A stretch of 64,000 nucleotides of DNA from a virus, in IMG/VR virus record IMGVR_UViG_3300044908_000026, positions 1-64,000 of that record; one strand, 5' to 3'. The notes below the pieces were generated by a model. That model did no database searches. It saw only the letters and a list, made by a program, of their open reading frames with translations, and was not told the DNA's origin. Position 1 is the stretch's first letter, and each line of letters starts with the position of its first letter. Positions 14,850 to 22,402 of the stretch are shown here, piece by piece. The position numbers and the translations under genes were made by a program.

Positions 14850-15006
14850 CCGTAGACCACCCATCCCCACCTCGGAGAAGATCCGAGCCGCGATTGAGCG
14901 GCTGGTGGAGATTAACGCGGGTATCTCGGGGTCGGCGCATCTAGAAATTTCGCTCGTACTGGATGCGCTGAAGCAGACTGTGCGAGCCGTGGAGGGTCGC
15001 CGGTGA
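14839..15006 (+). CDS. Small helical protein
   Basis: 55 aa from the ATG at 14839 (ribosome binding site GGAGGCGGG), overlapping the end of the ATPase gene. The helices (SEKIRAAIERLVEINAG, then LEISLVLDALKQTVRAV) could dimerise. It overlaps the RNA ligase start by four bases. The function is unknown. Confidence 0.6.
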   Translation: MAYSRRPPIPTSEKIRAAIERLVEINAGISGSAHLEISLVLDALKQTVRAVEGRR

Positions 15007-16061
15007 TTTACGAACATTTCGCCGCGTTGCCCGATCTAATCGAGCGCAAGATGATCTCCGCGCGAAAGCATCCCGAGTTACCGCTGTGGATTTACAACTA
15101 CACTGTGCTCGCGCAGTTCACTCCGATAGCCGAGTGGACTCCAGCGATGTGTGATTGTCGCGGCCTGATTCTTGATGAGTCTGGAAACGTAGTTGGGCGT
15201 GCGTTCCGCAAGTTCTGGAACTATGAGCAAGTTCTTGATCGCATTCCAGTCTCCGAGCCATTCGAGGTATGGGAGAAATTGGACGGCAGCTTAGGGATCG
15301 TGTGCTTTTACCAGGGCAGGCGCGTGGTGTCCACGCGCGGCAGTTTCGAGTCCGAGCAGGCTCGATGGGCCGCGCAGTTCATGGACGCGCATTATCCAGA
15401 TTTCGCGCCGGAACGTGAGCGCATGAGTTATCTTTTCGAGATTATTTTTCCGAGCAACAGAATCGTCGTCGATTACGGCAAGCGGGAGGACATGGTCCTG
15501 CTATCGATCATGGACAATCTCGGTTTCGATCTGGATGGATACTTTGAAGCTGAGATGAGATTCCCAAAGGCGCGGCGCTACGATGGAATTCTAGAATACG
15601 AGTTTCTCGAAACCCTCGGGGAGTGCCCTGAGCACGCAGGTAACGAGGGCTTTGTGCTGCGTTGGCCGTCTGGTTTTCGCGCGAAGGTCAAATTCGCAGA
15701 ATATAAACGCCTGCATCGCCTAATTACGTCGTGCAGCACACGGACGATCTGGGAACTGCTACGCGCAGGGAAGGATACCTCCGAATTGATGGACCGCGTT
15801 CCTGAAGAGTTCGGAGTGTGGGTACGCGAGCAGATAGCGAGCCTTACGGAAGCACACAATCGGCTGATGGCCTGGGCGCACAGCACGTTTCAGGCTGCTC
15901 CCCAAAACGTAAGCCGCAAGGACTTCGCGGAGTACTCCAAGAAACAAACTCAGCCCGCATTACTGTTTTTATTGCTCGACGGCAAACCGATTGATGATGC
16001 CGTCTGGAAACTTGTTGAACCGAAGTGGGCGACGCCCTTTAGGAGAGATGCGGATGAGTAA
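15003..16061 (+). CDS. RNA ligase, T4 Rnl1-like
   Basis: 352 aa from the GTG at 15003, overlapping the previous TGA. It has the Rnl1-type lead-in CRGLILDE (52-59) and RAFRKFWNY (66-74), motif I EKLDGSLG (91-98, Lys92 the nucleotidyl-accepting Lys), motif III LFEIIFPSNRIVV (145-157), motif IV EGFVLRW (216-222) and motif V RAKVKFAEY (227-235). The C-terminal 120 residues would form the tRNA-binding helical domain. Rnl1 seals 5'-phosphate/3'-OH RNA ends, in T4 the anticodon loop of cleaved tRNA. It overlaps the end-healing kinase gene by eight bases, as expected for a repair pair. Confidence 0.88.
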   Translation: MIYEHFAALPDLIERKMISARKHPELPLWIYNYTVLAQFTPIAEWTPAMCDCRGLILDESGNVVGRAFRKFWNYEQVLDRIPVSEPFEVWEKLDGSLGIVCFYQGRRVVSTRGSFESEQARWAAQFMDAHYPDFAPERERMSYLFEIIFPSNRIVVDYGKREDMVLLSIMDNLGFDLDGYFEAEMRFPKARRYDGILEYEFLETLGECPEHAGNEGFVLRWPSGFRAKVKFAEYKRLHRLITSCSTRTIWELLRAGKDTSELMDRVPEEFGVWVREQIASLTEAHNRLMAWAHSTFQAAPQNVSRKDFAEYSKKQTQPALLFLLLDGKPIDDAVWKLVEPKWATPFRRDADE

Positions 16062-16914
16062 GACGTTGTTCATGATGCGCGGACTTCCGGCCTCCGGCAA
16101 GAGCACGCGCGCCAAGCAGATGCTGAAGGACTTCGGAACAGGCAACGCGAAGCGCGTAAACAAGGACGAATTGCGGATTCTGCTTGATGACGGCCACTGG
16201 TCTGGGCCGAACGAGAAATTCCTTATCGGGGTTCGCGATCACATCATTATCTCTGCGTTGAATGCTGGCAAGCACGTCATCGTAGACGACACGAACCTAG
16301 CGCCTAAACATCAGGCTCGCTTGCGCGAGCTGGCCCTTCTAGGTGGGGCGTCGTTTGAGATTGTGGATTTTTCCCATGTCGGTGTTGATGAGTGCATTGA
16401 GCGCGACCGCAAGCGCCCCAATTACGTCGGCGAAAAGGTCATCCGCGGCATGTGGGATCAGTTCTTGCGTCCAAAGAGGGGAGCGGCGCCGGCCGATCCG
16501 TGGCTTCCATCGTGCCTGATTGTGGATGTTGACGGGACCGTAGCGCAGATGAACGGGCGTGGACCGTTCGAGTGGAGCAGGGTCGGAGAGGATCTACCAA
16601 GAAGGCCCATAATCCGCGCGGTGCTGGCCTATGGCGTTCCCTGGATCTTTATGAGCGGTCGCGACGAATGTTGCCGAGCAGCCACAGAAGAGTGGCTGAC
16701 ACAGTATTTCGGAGCGCCTGGTCCGCTCCACATGCGGCCCGCTGGCGACTCGCGCAAGGACGCGATAGTGAAGCGCGAACTCTATGAGGCTCATATCCAG
16801 GGAAAATACAACGTGGAGGCAATTTTCGATGATCGCCCGCAGATGATCCGAGAATGGCAGGCGCTTGGCTTCGCGGATCGGATTTTCAACGTCGGCGATG
16901 GAACGGAGTTTTGA
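16054..16914 (+). CDS. T4-like polynucleotide kinase/phosphatase
   Basis: 286 aa using the ATG at 16054 (AGGAGAG site); an upstream ATG at 15991 lies within the ligase gene. The N-terminal kinase has P-loop GLPASGKST (10-18), the Asp of NKDELR (Asp38) and DDTNL (78-82). The C-terminal phosphatase is HAD-type with IVDVDGTVA (156-164; Asp158 and Asp160), MSGRDE (200-205) and FDDRPQ (258-263). The enzyme removes 3' or 2',3'-cyclic phosphate and adds a 5' phosphate, making ends ready for the ligase it overlaps. Length and motif order match T4 Pnkp. Confidence 0.9.
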   Translation: MSKTLFMMRGLPASGKSTRAKQMLKDFGTGNAKRVNKDELRILLDDGHWSGPNEKFLIGVRDHIIISALNAGKHVIVDDTNLAPKHQARLRELALLGGASFEIVDFSHVGVDECIERDRKRPNYVGEKVIRGMWDQFLRPKRGAAPADPWLPSCLIVDVDGTVAQMNGRGPFEWSRVGEDLPRRPIIRAVLAYGVPWIFMSGRDECCRAATEEWLTQYFGAPGPLHMRPAGDSRKDAIVKRELYEAHIQGKYNVEAIFDDRPQMIREWQALGFADRIFNVGDGTEF

Positions 16915-16987
16915 GGGAAATCCGTTGCCTGGAGAGCTGGCCGAGGTGATCGAGCGGTTGCGAGCGGCGCTGAGATTTAGGGCTTGA
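16898..16987 (+). CDS. Tiny ORF overlapping the kinase end
   Basis: 29 codons, starting inside the end of the kinase gene. It encodes a charged helix (LAEVIERLRAALRFRA). There is no clear ribosome binding site. The stretch to the next gene (16988-17110) holds only upstream in-frame extensions of the DUF1376 gene. Confidence 0.35.
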   Translation: MERSFEGNPLPGELAEVIERLRAALRFRA

Positions 16988-17110
16988 TTTTGGACGCGGG
17001 GCGTGAGAAAATTGGACTTCGGGCATAGCCTGAACGTGGCGGAGTTGCTCCCGACACGACGGTTGTTGACCGGGGGGAACTCCACGCCTCCCGGTCATTG
17101 CGTGGAGTCC

Positions 17111-17830
17111 GTGAGTAAAAAGTTACCGTTTTACAAGATGTACCCGGCTGAAGCAGACGCGGATGAAAACTTCCGCTTGATGAGCTTCGAGCAGCGCGGA
17201 CTGTATTGGACCCTGCTCGATCATGCTTGGCTGAATAGCGGGCTCCCCGCCGACCCCGAGGAAATCCGAGAGATGTGCAGGCTATCCAAGCACGACTTTG
17301 ACAGAATGTGGAAAAGAGTCTCCAAGTGCTTCAAGTTGGTGGGTTATCGGATGGTGAATCCTCGGCAGGAAATTGAGCGTTCTGAAGCTATATCGAAGAG
17401 CGAAAAGGCTACGTCCGCTGTACGGACGCGCTACGAACGTACTACGTCTGAAGATACGAACGTATCTATACGCGCGTCTGATTCTGAATCTTATTCTTCT
17501 TCTAAAGAAATAAATCCTAAAAAAGAAGAACAAATTTCTTCGCGCGCGCGAGGTGATTCCTGGAAACTTGACGAGGCTTTCGTTAACTTTTCTAGCCACT
17601 GGAATGGATCATGCACCGAATCAGACCTCGCTAAAGCCTTCCGGTTCGAATGGAACAGTATCGGATTCGAGCAACAGTTAGCCGCAAGCAAGCACGCCGT
17701 GGAGTATTTCAAGAACGTCGATCCTGCTTTCGTGAAACTCCCGCAAAACTACCTTGCTGACCGCGAGTGGGAACGGAAGCCGCGACCAGCGCCGATGAGC
17801 AAGCTCGAAAGGACTATGCGCGACCTGTGA
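17111..17830 (+). CDS. DUF1376 replication-type protein
   Basis: 239 aa from the GTG at 17111 (GGAG upstream); a GTG at 17003 would add 36 residues with no domain. Residues 5-90 match DUF1376: FYKMYPAEADADENFRLMS, RGLYWTLLDHAWLNSGLPAD and a winged-helix end. This domain is common in phage replication initiation proteins. A long Ser-rich, low-complexity linker (about 100-165) precedes a C-terminal helical domain with WNSIGFEQQLAASKH. The linker DNA is visibly more AT-rich. It is the best candidate for replication initiation in the window. Confidence 0.75.
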   Translation: MSKKLPFYKMYPAEADADENFRLMSFEQRGLYWTLLDHAWLNSGLPADPEEIREMCRLSKHDFDRMWKRVSKCFKLVGYRMVNPRQEIERSEAISKSEKATSAVRTRYERTTSEDTNVSIRASDSESYSSSKEINPKKEEQISSRARGDSWKLDEAFVNFSSHWNGSCTESDLAKAFRFEWNSIGFEQQLAASKHAVEYFKNVDPAFVKLPQNYLADREWERKPRPAPMSKLERTMRDL

Positions 17831-18021
17831 AACACTTTTCTAACAATGCCGACTACTACGACGCACTGAGACGCATCAGGAGTTACGACTCTGTGGAACG
17901 CCTTCGCAGGCGCGCTGAAAAAGACTACGGCCTTTCGCCGAATGAGGCTATCGAGATGGCCTACGAAAACGTGAAAGCGGAAGCCGAGAATGCGATTCGT
18001 GGAAAGCGCAGGCCAAAGTGA
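17827..18021 (+). CDS. Small basic protein
   Basis: 64 aa from the GTG overlapping the previous TGA. Its helices (YYDALRRIRSYDSVERLRRRA) are rich in Arg and Glu. Immediately after the replication-type gene, it may be a helper. No family is recognised. Confidence 0.55.
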   Translation: MKHFSNNADYYDALRRIRSYDSVERLRRRAEKDYGLSPNEAIEMAYENVKAEAENAIRGKRRPK

Positions 18022-18206
18022 GCGCGCCACGAATGCAGCACTGTTTCAATTGTGGGGAAGCACTCGGGGTTTACAAGAGCTACGCCGGAGACATCGAAGT
18101 GTGCGGCAAACCGGAATGCCTGCGTGAGGCCCGCAACGCAGAGCGACAGCAAATCGAAGAGGCGCAGTATGCCGCTGAGCGCGACGATTGGAGCACGTAC
18201 CGATGA
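18018..18206 (+). CDS. Small zinc-finger-like protein
   Basis: 62 aa from the GTG overlapping the previous TGA. HCFNCGEALG and EVCGKPECLREA supply four Cys in a zinc-ribbon arrangement, followed by a charged helix. The function is unknown. Confidence 0.6.
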   Translation: MSAPRMQHCFNCGEALGVYKSYAGDIEVCGKPECLREARNAERQQIEEAQYAAERDDWSTYR

Positions 18207-18691
18207 GTATCCATCGCTACATTCTGAGCCGCACCTGGAATACCCAGAAGCGCGGCGTCGTCAACTTCATCATGCTCAACCCATCGACCGCCGACGATGT
18301 GTTCGATGACGCGACTATCCGCCGATGCGTTGGATTTGCAAAGCGGTGGGGATTCTCAGGTTTGGCGGTGACCAACCTATTCGCGTTTAGGGCGACCGAT
18401 TCGAGGGAATTGGAACGGCTCGCTGGTGTGGATTTAGTCAGGGCGATTGGCGAAGAAAACGACGACACAATCCAACGGTGCGCCAGACACTCCGATGCAA
18501 TCGTGTGCGCGTGGGGCAATCGCGGAAGCCTGCGGGGGCGGGACCTTCAGGTCGCCGGTTCTCTCCTGGATGCCCACGAACTGCTCTGTATTCGCCGGAG
18601 TAAGGATGGTAATCCAGTTCACCCCGTGCGCGAGGCTTACACTGATGGACCGATCCCATTCATGTACAAGCGCATCGGAGTCTGTGTATGA
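18203..18691 (+). CDS. DUF1643 protein
   Basis: 162 aa from the ATG overlapping the previous TGA. Family landmarks: NFIMLNPSTADD (near residue 22), TIRRCVGFAKRWGFSGLAVTN, LFAFRATDSREL, then VCAWGNRG and the final FMYKRIG. DUF1643 proteins occur in phages and bacteria, and their biochemical role is not established. Length and motifs look complete. Confidence 0.85.
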   Translation: MSIHRYILSRTWNTQKRGVVNFIMLNPSTADDVFDDATIRRCVGFAKRWGFSGLAVTNLFAFRATDSRELERLAGVDLVRAIGEENDDTIQRCARHSDAIVCAWGNRGSLRGRDLQVAGSLLDAHELLCIRRSKDGNPVHPVREAYTDGPIPFMYKRIGVCV

Positions 18692-19029
18692 TCGACAAAG
18701 CCACAGCCAAGCGCCAAGTGATGCGCCTCGGGGGATTGCGCGACTTCCCGAAGGACAACGCGGAGGTGTTGCGCGATTTAATTTCGGCGCTGGAGTTGGC
18801 CGATTCAGATAAACAGGCCGATGAGTGCATCAGTTCGTTCGTGGACTTCGCGGACGATCAGACGCGGTGCCCACTGGCTCCGATGCTACGCCGATGGCTA
18901 TACGACCGCCAGGAGCAGCGTAAGCAGCACACCAGCGGATGCCAGAAATGCAAAGGCACCGGCATCGAGATCGTGGAAGTGAACGGCTATACTGGCGCGC
19001 GAGACTGCGCTTGCCGGAGGGCCGCATGA
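18688..19029 (+). CDS. Protein with DnaJ-like cysteine motif
   Basis: 113 aa from the ATG overlapping the previous TGA. The C-terminus has CQKCKGTG and a later CAC, like half of a DnaJ-type CxxCxGxG zinc motif. The N-terminal part is helical (residues 10-80). The function is unknown. Confidence 0.6.
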   Translation: MIDKATAKRQVMRLGGLRDFPKDNAEVLRDLISALELADSDKQADECISSFVDFADDQTRCPLAPMLRRWLYDRQEQRKQHTSGCQKCKGTGIEIVEVNGYTGARDCACRRAA

Positions 19030-19070
19030 TTCGCGAGCACTTGGCTAAACAGAAGGGAGCGGGAGGATGA
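19026..19070 (+). CDS. 14-codon linking mini-ORF
   Basis: It starts in an ATGA overlap and ends in an overlap with the ATG at 19067, carrying GGGAGGA for that gene. It is probably there to couple translation between its neighbours, not to make a functional peptide. Confidence 0.3.
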   Translation: MIREHLAKQKGAGG

Positions 19071-19387
19071 GGAAAGAAATCCTACAACATCTCAGCGAGA
19101 GGCCTATCATTCCATCGACGCGATTTAAGCCGGAATCACTAGTGGAGCATTGGGCGGCGCATAAAATACCTCGTGTGCCAGTCGTAGAGGGAGTAGTCAG
19201 GGAGGCGGTTATAATCCGAGCCCGATACCGTGATGACCAAGGACGGCGTTGTTCACGGTATGTCGCGGAGGTGTTCATCTGCAATAAAGACGAAAATGCC
19301 GCGTTGTTATTAGCCGAACAATGGGCCACAGCACACAACAGCTCCACGTCAGAGGCGATAGCAACGGACGGGGAGGCGCGCGCGTGA
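19067..19387 (+). CDS. Hypothetical protein
   Basis: 106 aa with the GGGAGGA site provided by the preceding mini-ORF. It has an alpha/beta pattern (VREAVIIRARYRDDQGRR, then RYVAEVFICNKDENAA). No family is recognised. Confidence 0.6.
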   Translation: MRKEILQHLSERPIIPSTRFKPESLVEHWAAHKIPRVPVVEGVVREAVIIRARYRDDQGRRCSRYVAEVFICNKDENAALLLAEQWATAHNSSTSEAIATDGEARA

Positions 19388-19614
19388 CCCGCATAGCGTT
19401 CACCCGCCCAATGGCGCGCTTGGTGGCCGCGCACAACCTCGGCTCGCGGTTGGGCATCGATTTGAGCAAGCCTTCGGCGCTGCTCACCGAATCGGATCTA
19501 GAAATCGTGTTGGAGCGCATTCCACGCTCGGGGCATACCGGGATGGCGTTGCGGCGGCGCGTGGCGAACGCGAAAGCGAAGCTGTGGATGAAGCGGGCGC
19601 GAGGTGCCGCGTGA
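19384..19614 (+). CDS. Small basic protein
   Basis: 76 aa from the GTG overlapping the previous TGA. It is highly basic with a helical C-terminus (GMALRRRVANAKAKLWMKRA). It may bind nucleic acid. The family is unknown. Confidence 0.55.
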   Translation: MTRIAFTRPMARLVAAHNLGSRLGIDLSKPSALLTESDLEIVLERIPRSGHTGMALRRRVANAKAKLWMKRARGAA

Positions 19615-19874
19615 AGAAACTGAGTGTGGCGTGCGGCAATCTAGAGCGTAAGGTACCGGGGACGGCTTGGCCGCTGCCGGAGCAGTGCTCGGTGGCCCAA
19701 GGAAGCGTGCAGCCGATTGGCTCCATAGCACGCCGATCCGAAGCCGGAGCGCGTCCAGGAGAACCGTTCGCAAATGTCCGGGTCGAGAACCGTGCGACCG
19801 CACTCAGTTGCATCTGTACTGGCGGCTTAATCTTCCGCAAGCTATCGGCGGCGCGGCGCATGAGCCAAGCGTAA
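19611..19874 (+). CDS. Hypothetical protein
   Basis: 87 aa from the GTG overlapping the previous TGA. Four Cys are scattered through it. Composition is less protein-like than its neighbours and another plus frame is also open here, so the call rests mostly on the overlap. Confidence 0.4.
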   Translation: MKKLSVACGNLERKVPGTAWPLPEQCSVAQGSVQPIGSIARRSEAGARPGEPFANVRVENRATALSCICTGGLIFRKLSAARRMSQA

Positions 19875-19882
19875 AAGCCGCT

Positions 19883-20146
19883 ATGGGCCTCAAACAACCC
19901 AGCGAAAGCGGGCGCCGCACGGACCCCGGAAAGGGAACGCGGTTCACAACGCGGGACTGCGGACAGGAGCGGAAAGGCATGGAAATAGGAGGCGCTCGCG
20001 ACGGGCAGAATTATGCGGGACCGTTCGACCCCAGACGCTTCGCTGGAGGTTCCAACGCCCGCAAAGCCGCTTCCGCTCAAATAGCGAAAATACCGTTTCC
20101 TCTGGCTCAGCACATTGCAAGGGTGTTCAAAGCGGAGGGCCGATGA
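19883..20146 (+). CDS. Hypothetical protein
   Basis: 87 aa from the ATG at 19883, eight bases after the previous stop; the frame extends upstream from a TTG at 19667, which I do not favour. It is Gly- and Arg-rich in the first half, ending ARKAASAQIAKIPFPLAQHI. Coupled by ATGA to the next gene. Confidence 0.5.
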   Translation: MGLKQPSESGRRTDPGKGTRFTTRDCGQERKGMEIGGARDGQNYAGPFDPRRFAGGSNARKAASAQIAKIPFPLAQHIARVFKAEGR

Positions 20147-20511
20147 TCCGCCGCAGCACGCCAATCCTCGACGATCTCGCGGCCAAAGTGCTTGCGAACG
20201 AACAGCAGCGCCTTTCGGAAGTAGTGCGCTGTGTGCGACCGCCAGGCTTCCGCAAACCGGCGTATCCGCTAGCGGAGTTTCGGCCGGCGACAGATGCGGA
20301 TCGCGAACTCGCGCAGAAGGTTCTCGAGAATGCGGGCAAACGGCGTGGCGGCCAGCGGATTCACACGGGACCGCCAGAATCACCAGCGAAGCGCAGGGAG
20401 GATTATTTGCGAGCTGTGGGCAGAGAGGAGCCGCTGGCGCTCCCGGCGCTAAAGAAGTTGGTGCAGAAGCAGAGGGATGTGCGGCGATCCAGAACGAGCG
20501 CAGGGGTCTAG
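20143..20511 (+). CDS. Hypothetical protein, possibly frameshifted at its end
   Basis: 122 aa from the ATG overlapping the previous stop. It is basic and helical (ILDDLAAKVLANEQQRLSEVV). The last residues (RDVRRSRTSAGV) look like off-frame sequence, while a protein-like frame continues one register over to 20651. See the separate entry. Confidence 0.5.
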   Translation: MIRRSTPILDDLAAKVLANEQQRLSEVVRCVRPPGFRKPAYPLAEFRPATDADRELAQKVLENAGKRRGGQRIHTGPPESPAKRREDYLRAVGREEPLALPALKKLVQKQRDVRRSRTSAGV

Positions 20512-20651
20512 GAATCGAACTCAAACCGTCGTACTATCAGCAAGCCGTCATCAATGCCGCCAAAGTCGCAGTGGAGGGGCTGGACGGGGTTCTGAATGAG
20601 ACGTTCAAGTTCGAGAGCGACGAACTGGAAGAAGCCGAGATTCCCGCATGA
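20481..20651 (+). pseudogene. Protein-like frame lacking a start
   Basis: This frame reads GIELKPSYYQQAVINAAKVA and then an acidic tail ending EAEIPA. Its TGA forms an ATGA overlap with the next gene, as real genes here do. The only in-frame start is a GTG about 28 codons from the end, without a clear ribosome binding site. It may be the displaced 3' end of the preceding gene after a frameshift. Confidence 0.4.
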
Positions 20652-21049
20652 CACGCGCACTCCCAGCCACGATGGCGGCCTGCTTGTGGCTCTGGCACCC
20701 GCTGCCCGCCAAGGCCCCACAAAGCGTCTACGTGCCGGGAAACTGCCCTATGCGCTGGCCGCTGGCCGTGCGTATTGCCCGTATCGAGGGATGGCCTGCT
20801 GGACTACCTGGGCGTCTCAATAATCCAGGAAGCTTGGCTTTCGCCGGCCAGCGCGGCGCCGTACGGGGTGATAGGGGGTTTGCTCGCTTTTCCGATGATG
20901 CGACCGGCTGGGACGCATTGGAAGCCGATCTGCAGGCCAAGGTGAACCGCGGGCTTGACCTGGTCGGGATTGCCCGGGCGCGGATCGGCCCAGGCGATGA
21001 GGATCTTGCGGATTACGTAGCGAAGCTCAGCGGGCGTCCTAGGCGTTAG
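20648..21049 (+). CDS. Lysozyme-like or P5-type protein
   Basis: 133 aa from the ATG at 20648. Residues 40-125 (VRIARIEGW, then RLNNPGSLAFAGQRGAV and GFARFSDDATGWDALEADL) resemble the NNPGNL-type domain of phage lysozyme-like and P5-type virion proteins. An Ala/Leu/Trp stretch at residues 5-22 could be an export or anchor signal. It is the last gene of the rightward operon. A GC-rich hairpin follows, with little U tract. It could degrade peptidoglycan; the catalytic residues are not obvious. Confidence 0.6.
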   Translation: MTRALPATMAACLWLWHPLPAKAPQSVYVPGNCPMRWPLAVRIARIEGWPAGLPGRLNNPGSLAFAGQRGAVRGDRGFARFSDDATGWDALEADLQAKVNRGLDLVGIARARIGPGDEDLADYVAKLSGRPRR

Positions 21050-21080
21050 CGCCCCTCTTTCCCCACATCCACGAACACCA

Positions 21081-21569
21081 TCACCTGGCTCCCCAGCTAT
21101 ACCCTAACATCACGTTCTTAATGCTCGGGCTCCCTGCTGTGGTCGTGCCTCGGTAGCCCACACCGAATGTCAGCCATCCGGTAGCCGTGATCTGCCGCAT
21201 GATAGTGCCGAACCCGCCGGTCGCCGCACTGAAGCTGGTCGCGCTGGGCGTTTGTGTAACGCCGCCCGTGGCGAGCAAGTCGATTCGCGCGTACCACTTT
21301 CCATGCGTCCAGCTTTTTGCTTTGAGGTTCAGCCCCATCGAGGCTGTATCGCTCGGCTTGCCTTTGAAGAATGTCGCGTCAATAGCGTTGTACTCAGATA
21401 GGCCGCTTGCGGCTGAAATCAGGATGTCGCCTGCGCAGGTCACGCCGAAGTTGTGGCCATTATAGGAAGGGCCGCAACCAACCCAATCGAATGAGGGTGG
21501 CAATGTTTGTGGAGCGGGCGTCTGCGCGAAGGCGCAGGAGGTAAGGAGGGCGAGAAGGGTCAGGCGCAT
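21081..21569 (-). CDS. Exported beta-rich protein, unknown
   Basis: 162 aa. A short signal peptide (LTLLALLTSCAFAQ, cleavage likely after AFA) precedes a Gly/Thr/Ser-rich beta-strand protein (ATGWLTFGVGYRGTTTAG) that could be a small outer-membrane barrel or a secreted domain. Its start overlaps the stop of the upstream minus-strand gene by ten bases. No family is recognised. Confidence 0.65.
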   Translation of the reverse strand: MRLTLLALLTSCAFAQTPAPQTLPPSFDWVGCGPSYNGHNFGVTCAGDILISAASGLSEYNAIDATFFKGKPSDTASMGLNLKAKSWTHGKWYARIDLLATGGVTQTPSATSFSAATGGFGTIMRQITATGWLTFGVGYRGTTTAGSPSIKNVMLGYSWGAR

Positions 21570-21808
21570 TGCTTCTTACTCCATGTCGCGTGAGTCTTCT
21601 CATCGAAACAGTTGAAATTCCCAAACTCGGCGATGGTGCGAGAGGTTTTGGGGTGATGCACCTCGGCCCAGTGCGTTGCGGAATCGTAGCCCTGCGCGAA
21701 GGCTTTTGCATCGCGCTTAGTTGTAAATAGCAGGCGTCCATGCTGCCGACGCATGGCAGGCGAGTTCTCCTCGATGTAACGATAGTAACGAACTACCCAG
21801 TTGCTCAT
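21560..21808 (-). CDS. Small hypothetical protein
   Basis: 82 aa from the ATG at 21808 with GAGGGAAGG upstream, preferred over the longer frame to 21904. A basic alpha/beta N-terminal part (VVRYYRYIEENSPAMRRQHG) is followed by a His/Trp-rich end. The function is unknown. Confidence 0.6.
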   Translation of the reverse strand: MSNWVVRYYRYIEENSPAMRRQHGRLLFTTKRDAKAFAQGYDSATHWAEVHHPKTSRTIAEFGNFNCFDEKTHATWSKKQCA

Positions 21809-22065
21809 TGCCTTCCCTCGTAGCCCACCCTCAACTTGACCACTTCCTTCGGATCGTTCCCGGTGCCAGTCATGATGAACAAGTCCTGATCGCTGGTTTG
21901 CCACGCCTGCTGTTTCCCATCGAGCGGCAGCGCCACGTCGATGCAGGCCGGGTGCTCGATGCTCGGCGGAGGAGCGGCGGCTGGCGACAGGAGCGAGGGC
22001 CGGGAGCAGGAGGAGAGGAGGAGGAAGGCGGCTAGGATGGCCAGTAAGAGCGGGAGGCGGGTCAT
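21805..22065 (-). CDS. Lipoprotein, possible outer spanin-like
   Basis: 86 aa. The N-terminus LPLLLAILAAFLLLSSC is a lipoprotein signal with lipobox LSSC, then a Pro-rich stretch (PAAAPPPSIEHP). That is the plan of Rz1-type outer spanins, but the protein is longer and has a C-terminal beta segment, and no inner spanin partner is evident. Coupled by ATGA to both neighbours. The lipoprotein call is firm. Confidence 0.65.
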   Translation of the reverse strand: MTRLPLLLAILAAFLLLSSCSRPSLLSPAAAPPPSIEHPACIDVALPLDGKQQAWQTSDQDLFIMTGTGNDPKEVVKLRVGYEGRQ

Positions 22066-22268
22066 TGCCCGGCCTCCGCGAGAGTAATGGTGGCGCGGGC
22101 GATCCGCAGGCGAGCTGCTGATGATGTTCCAGTGGGGGACAGGTTTGAGTCGGCTGCGTCGGCCATCATTTTCAGCGCCCGTAGTAGCGGCCCGGCGGCG
22201 GCATGGAGTGAGCAGAACTCAATCTTATACGACTCGCTCCGTCGATCTATTTTACAACCGCACTTCAT
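22062..22268 (-). CDS. Small protein with C-LHAAA motif
   Basis: 68 aa from the ATG at 22268, which overlaps the stop of the upstream 35-codon ORF; an ATG at 22277 is the alternative. MKCGCK at the start and FCSLHAAAGPLLRALKMM match a motif frequent in small phage proteins of unknown role. Confidence 0.6.
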   Translation of the reverse strand: MKCGCKIDRRSESYKIEFCSLHAAAGPLLRALKMMADAADSNLSPTGTSSAARLRIARATITLAEAGQ

Positions 22269-22372
22269 CCAGCCCATCCTTTCCGCTCAAATTGGCTGCC
22301 GGAAATCCTCACGCCTGAGATCGGCCAGCCGAAACGCCAGTCAGTCGGGAACGCTCCCAATGGAGAATCCAT
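22265..22372 (-). CDS. 35-codon ORF
   Basis: It encodes a Trp/Gly/Pro-containing peptide (SPLGAFPTDWRFGWPISG) and overlaps the next gene by ATGA. A GGGGG-rich stretch upstream may serve as the ribosome binding site. Confidence 0.4.
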   Translation of the reverse strand: MDSPLGAFPTDWRFGWPISGVRISGSQFERKGWAG

Positions 22373-22402
22373 ATGCGTACCCCCAACCCTTCCAATCTCA
22401 AG

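Noticed and set aside
19484-20524. 346-codon minus-strand frame
   Set aside because: Rich in Arg, Ser, Pro and Ala without motifs, and opposite a series of overlapping plus-strand genes; GC-driven shadow.
20485-20535. tRNA-like T-loop (AGTTCGATTCC) on the minus strand, possible tRNA or attP core
   Set aside because: No matching acceptor or anticodon arm nearby, and an 11-base near-match is expected a few times by chance in this length.
21032-21060. Terminator after the lysozyme-like gene
   Set aside because: Only a four- to five-pair GC stem and no clear T run; too weak to list.
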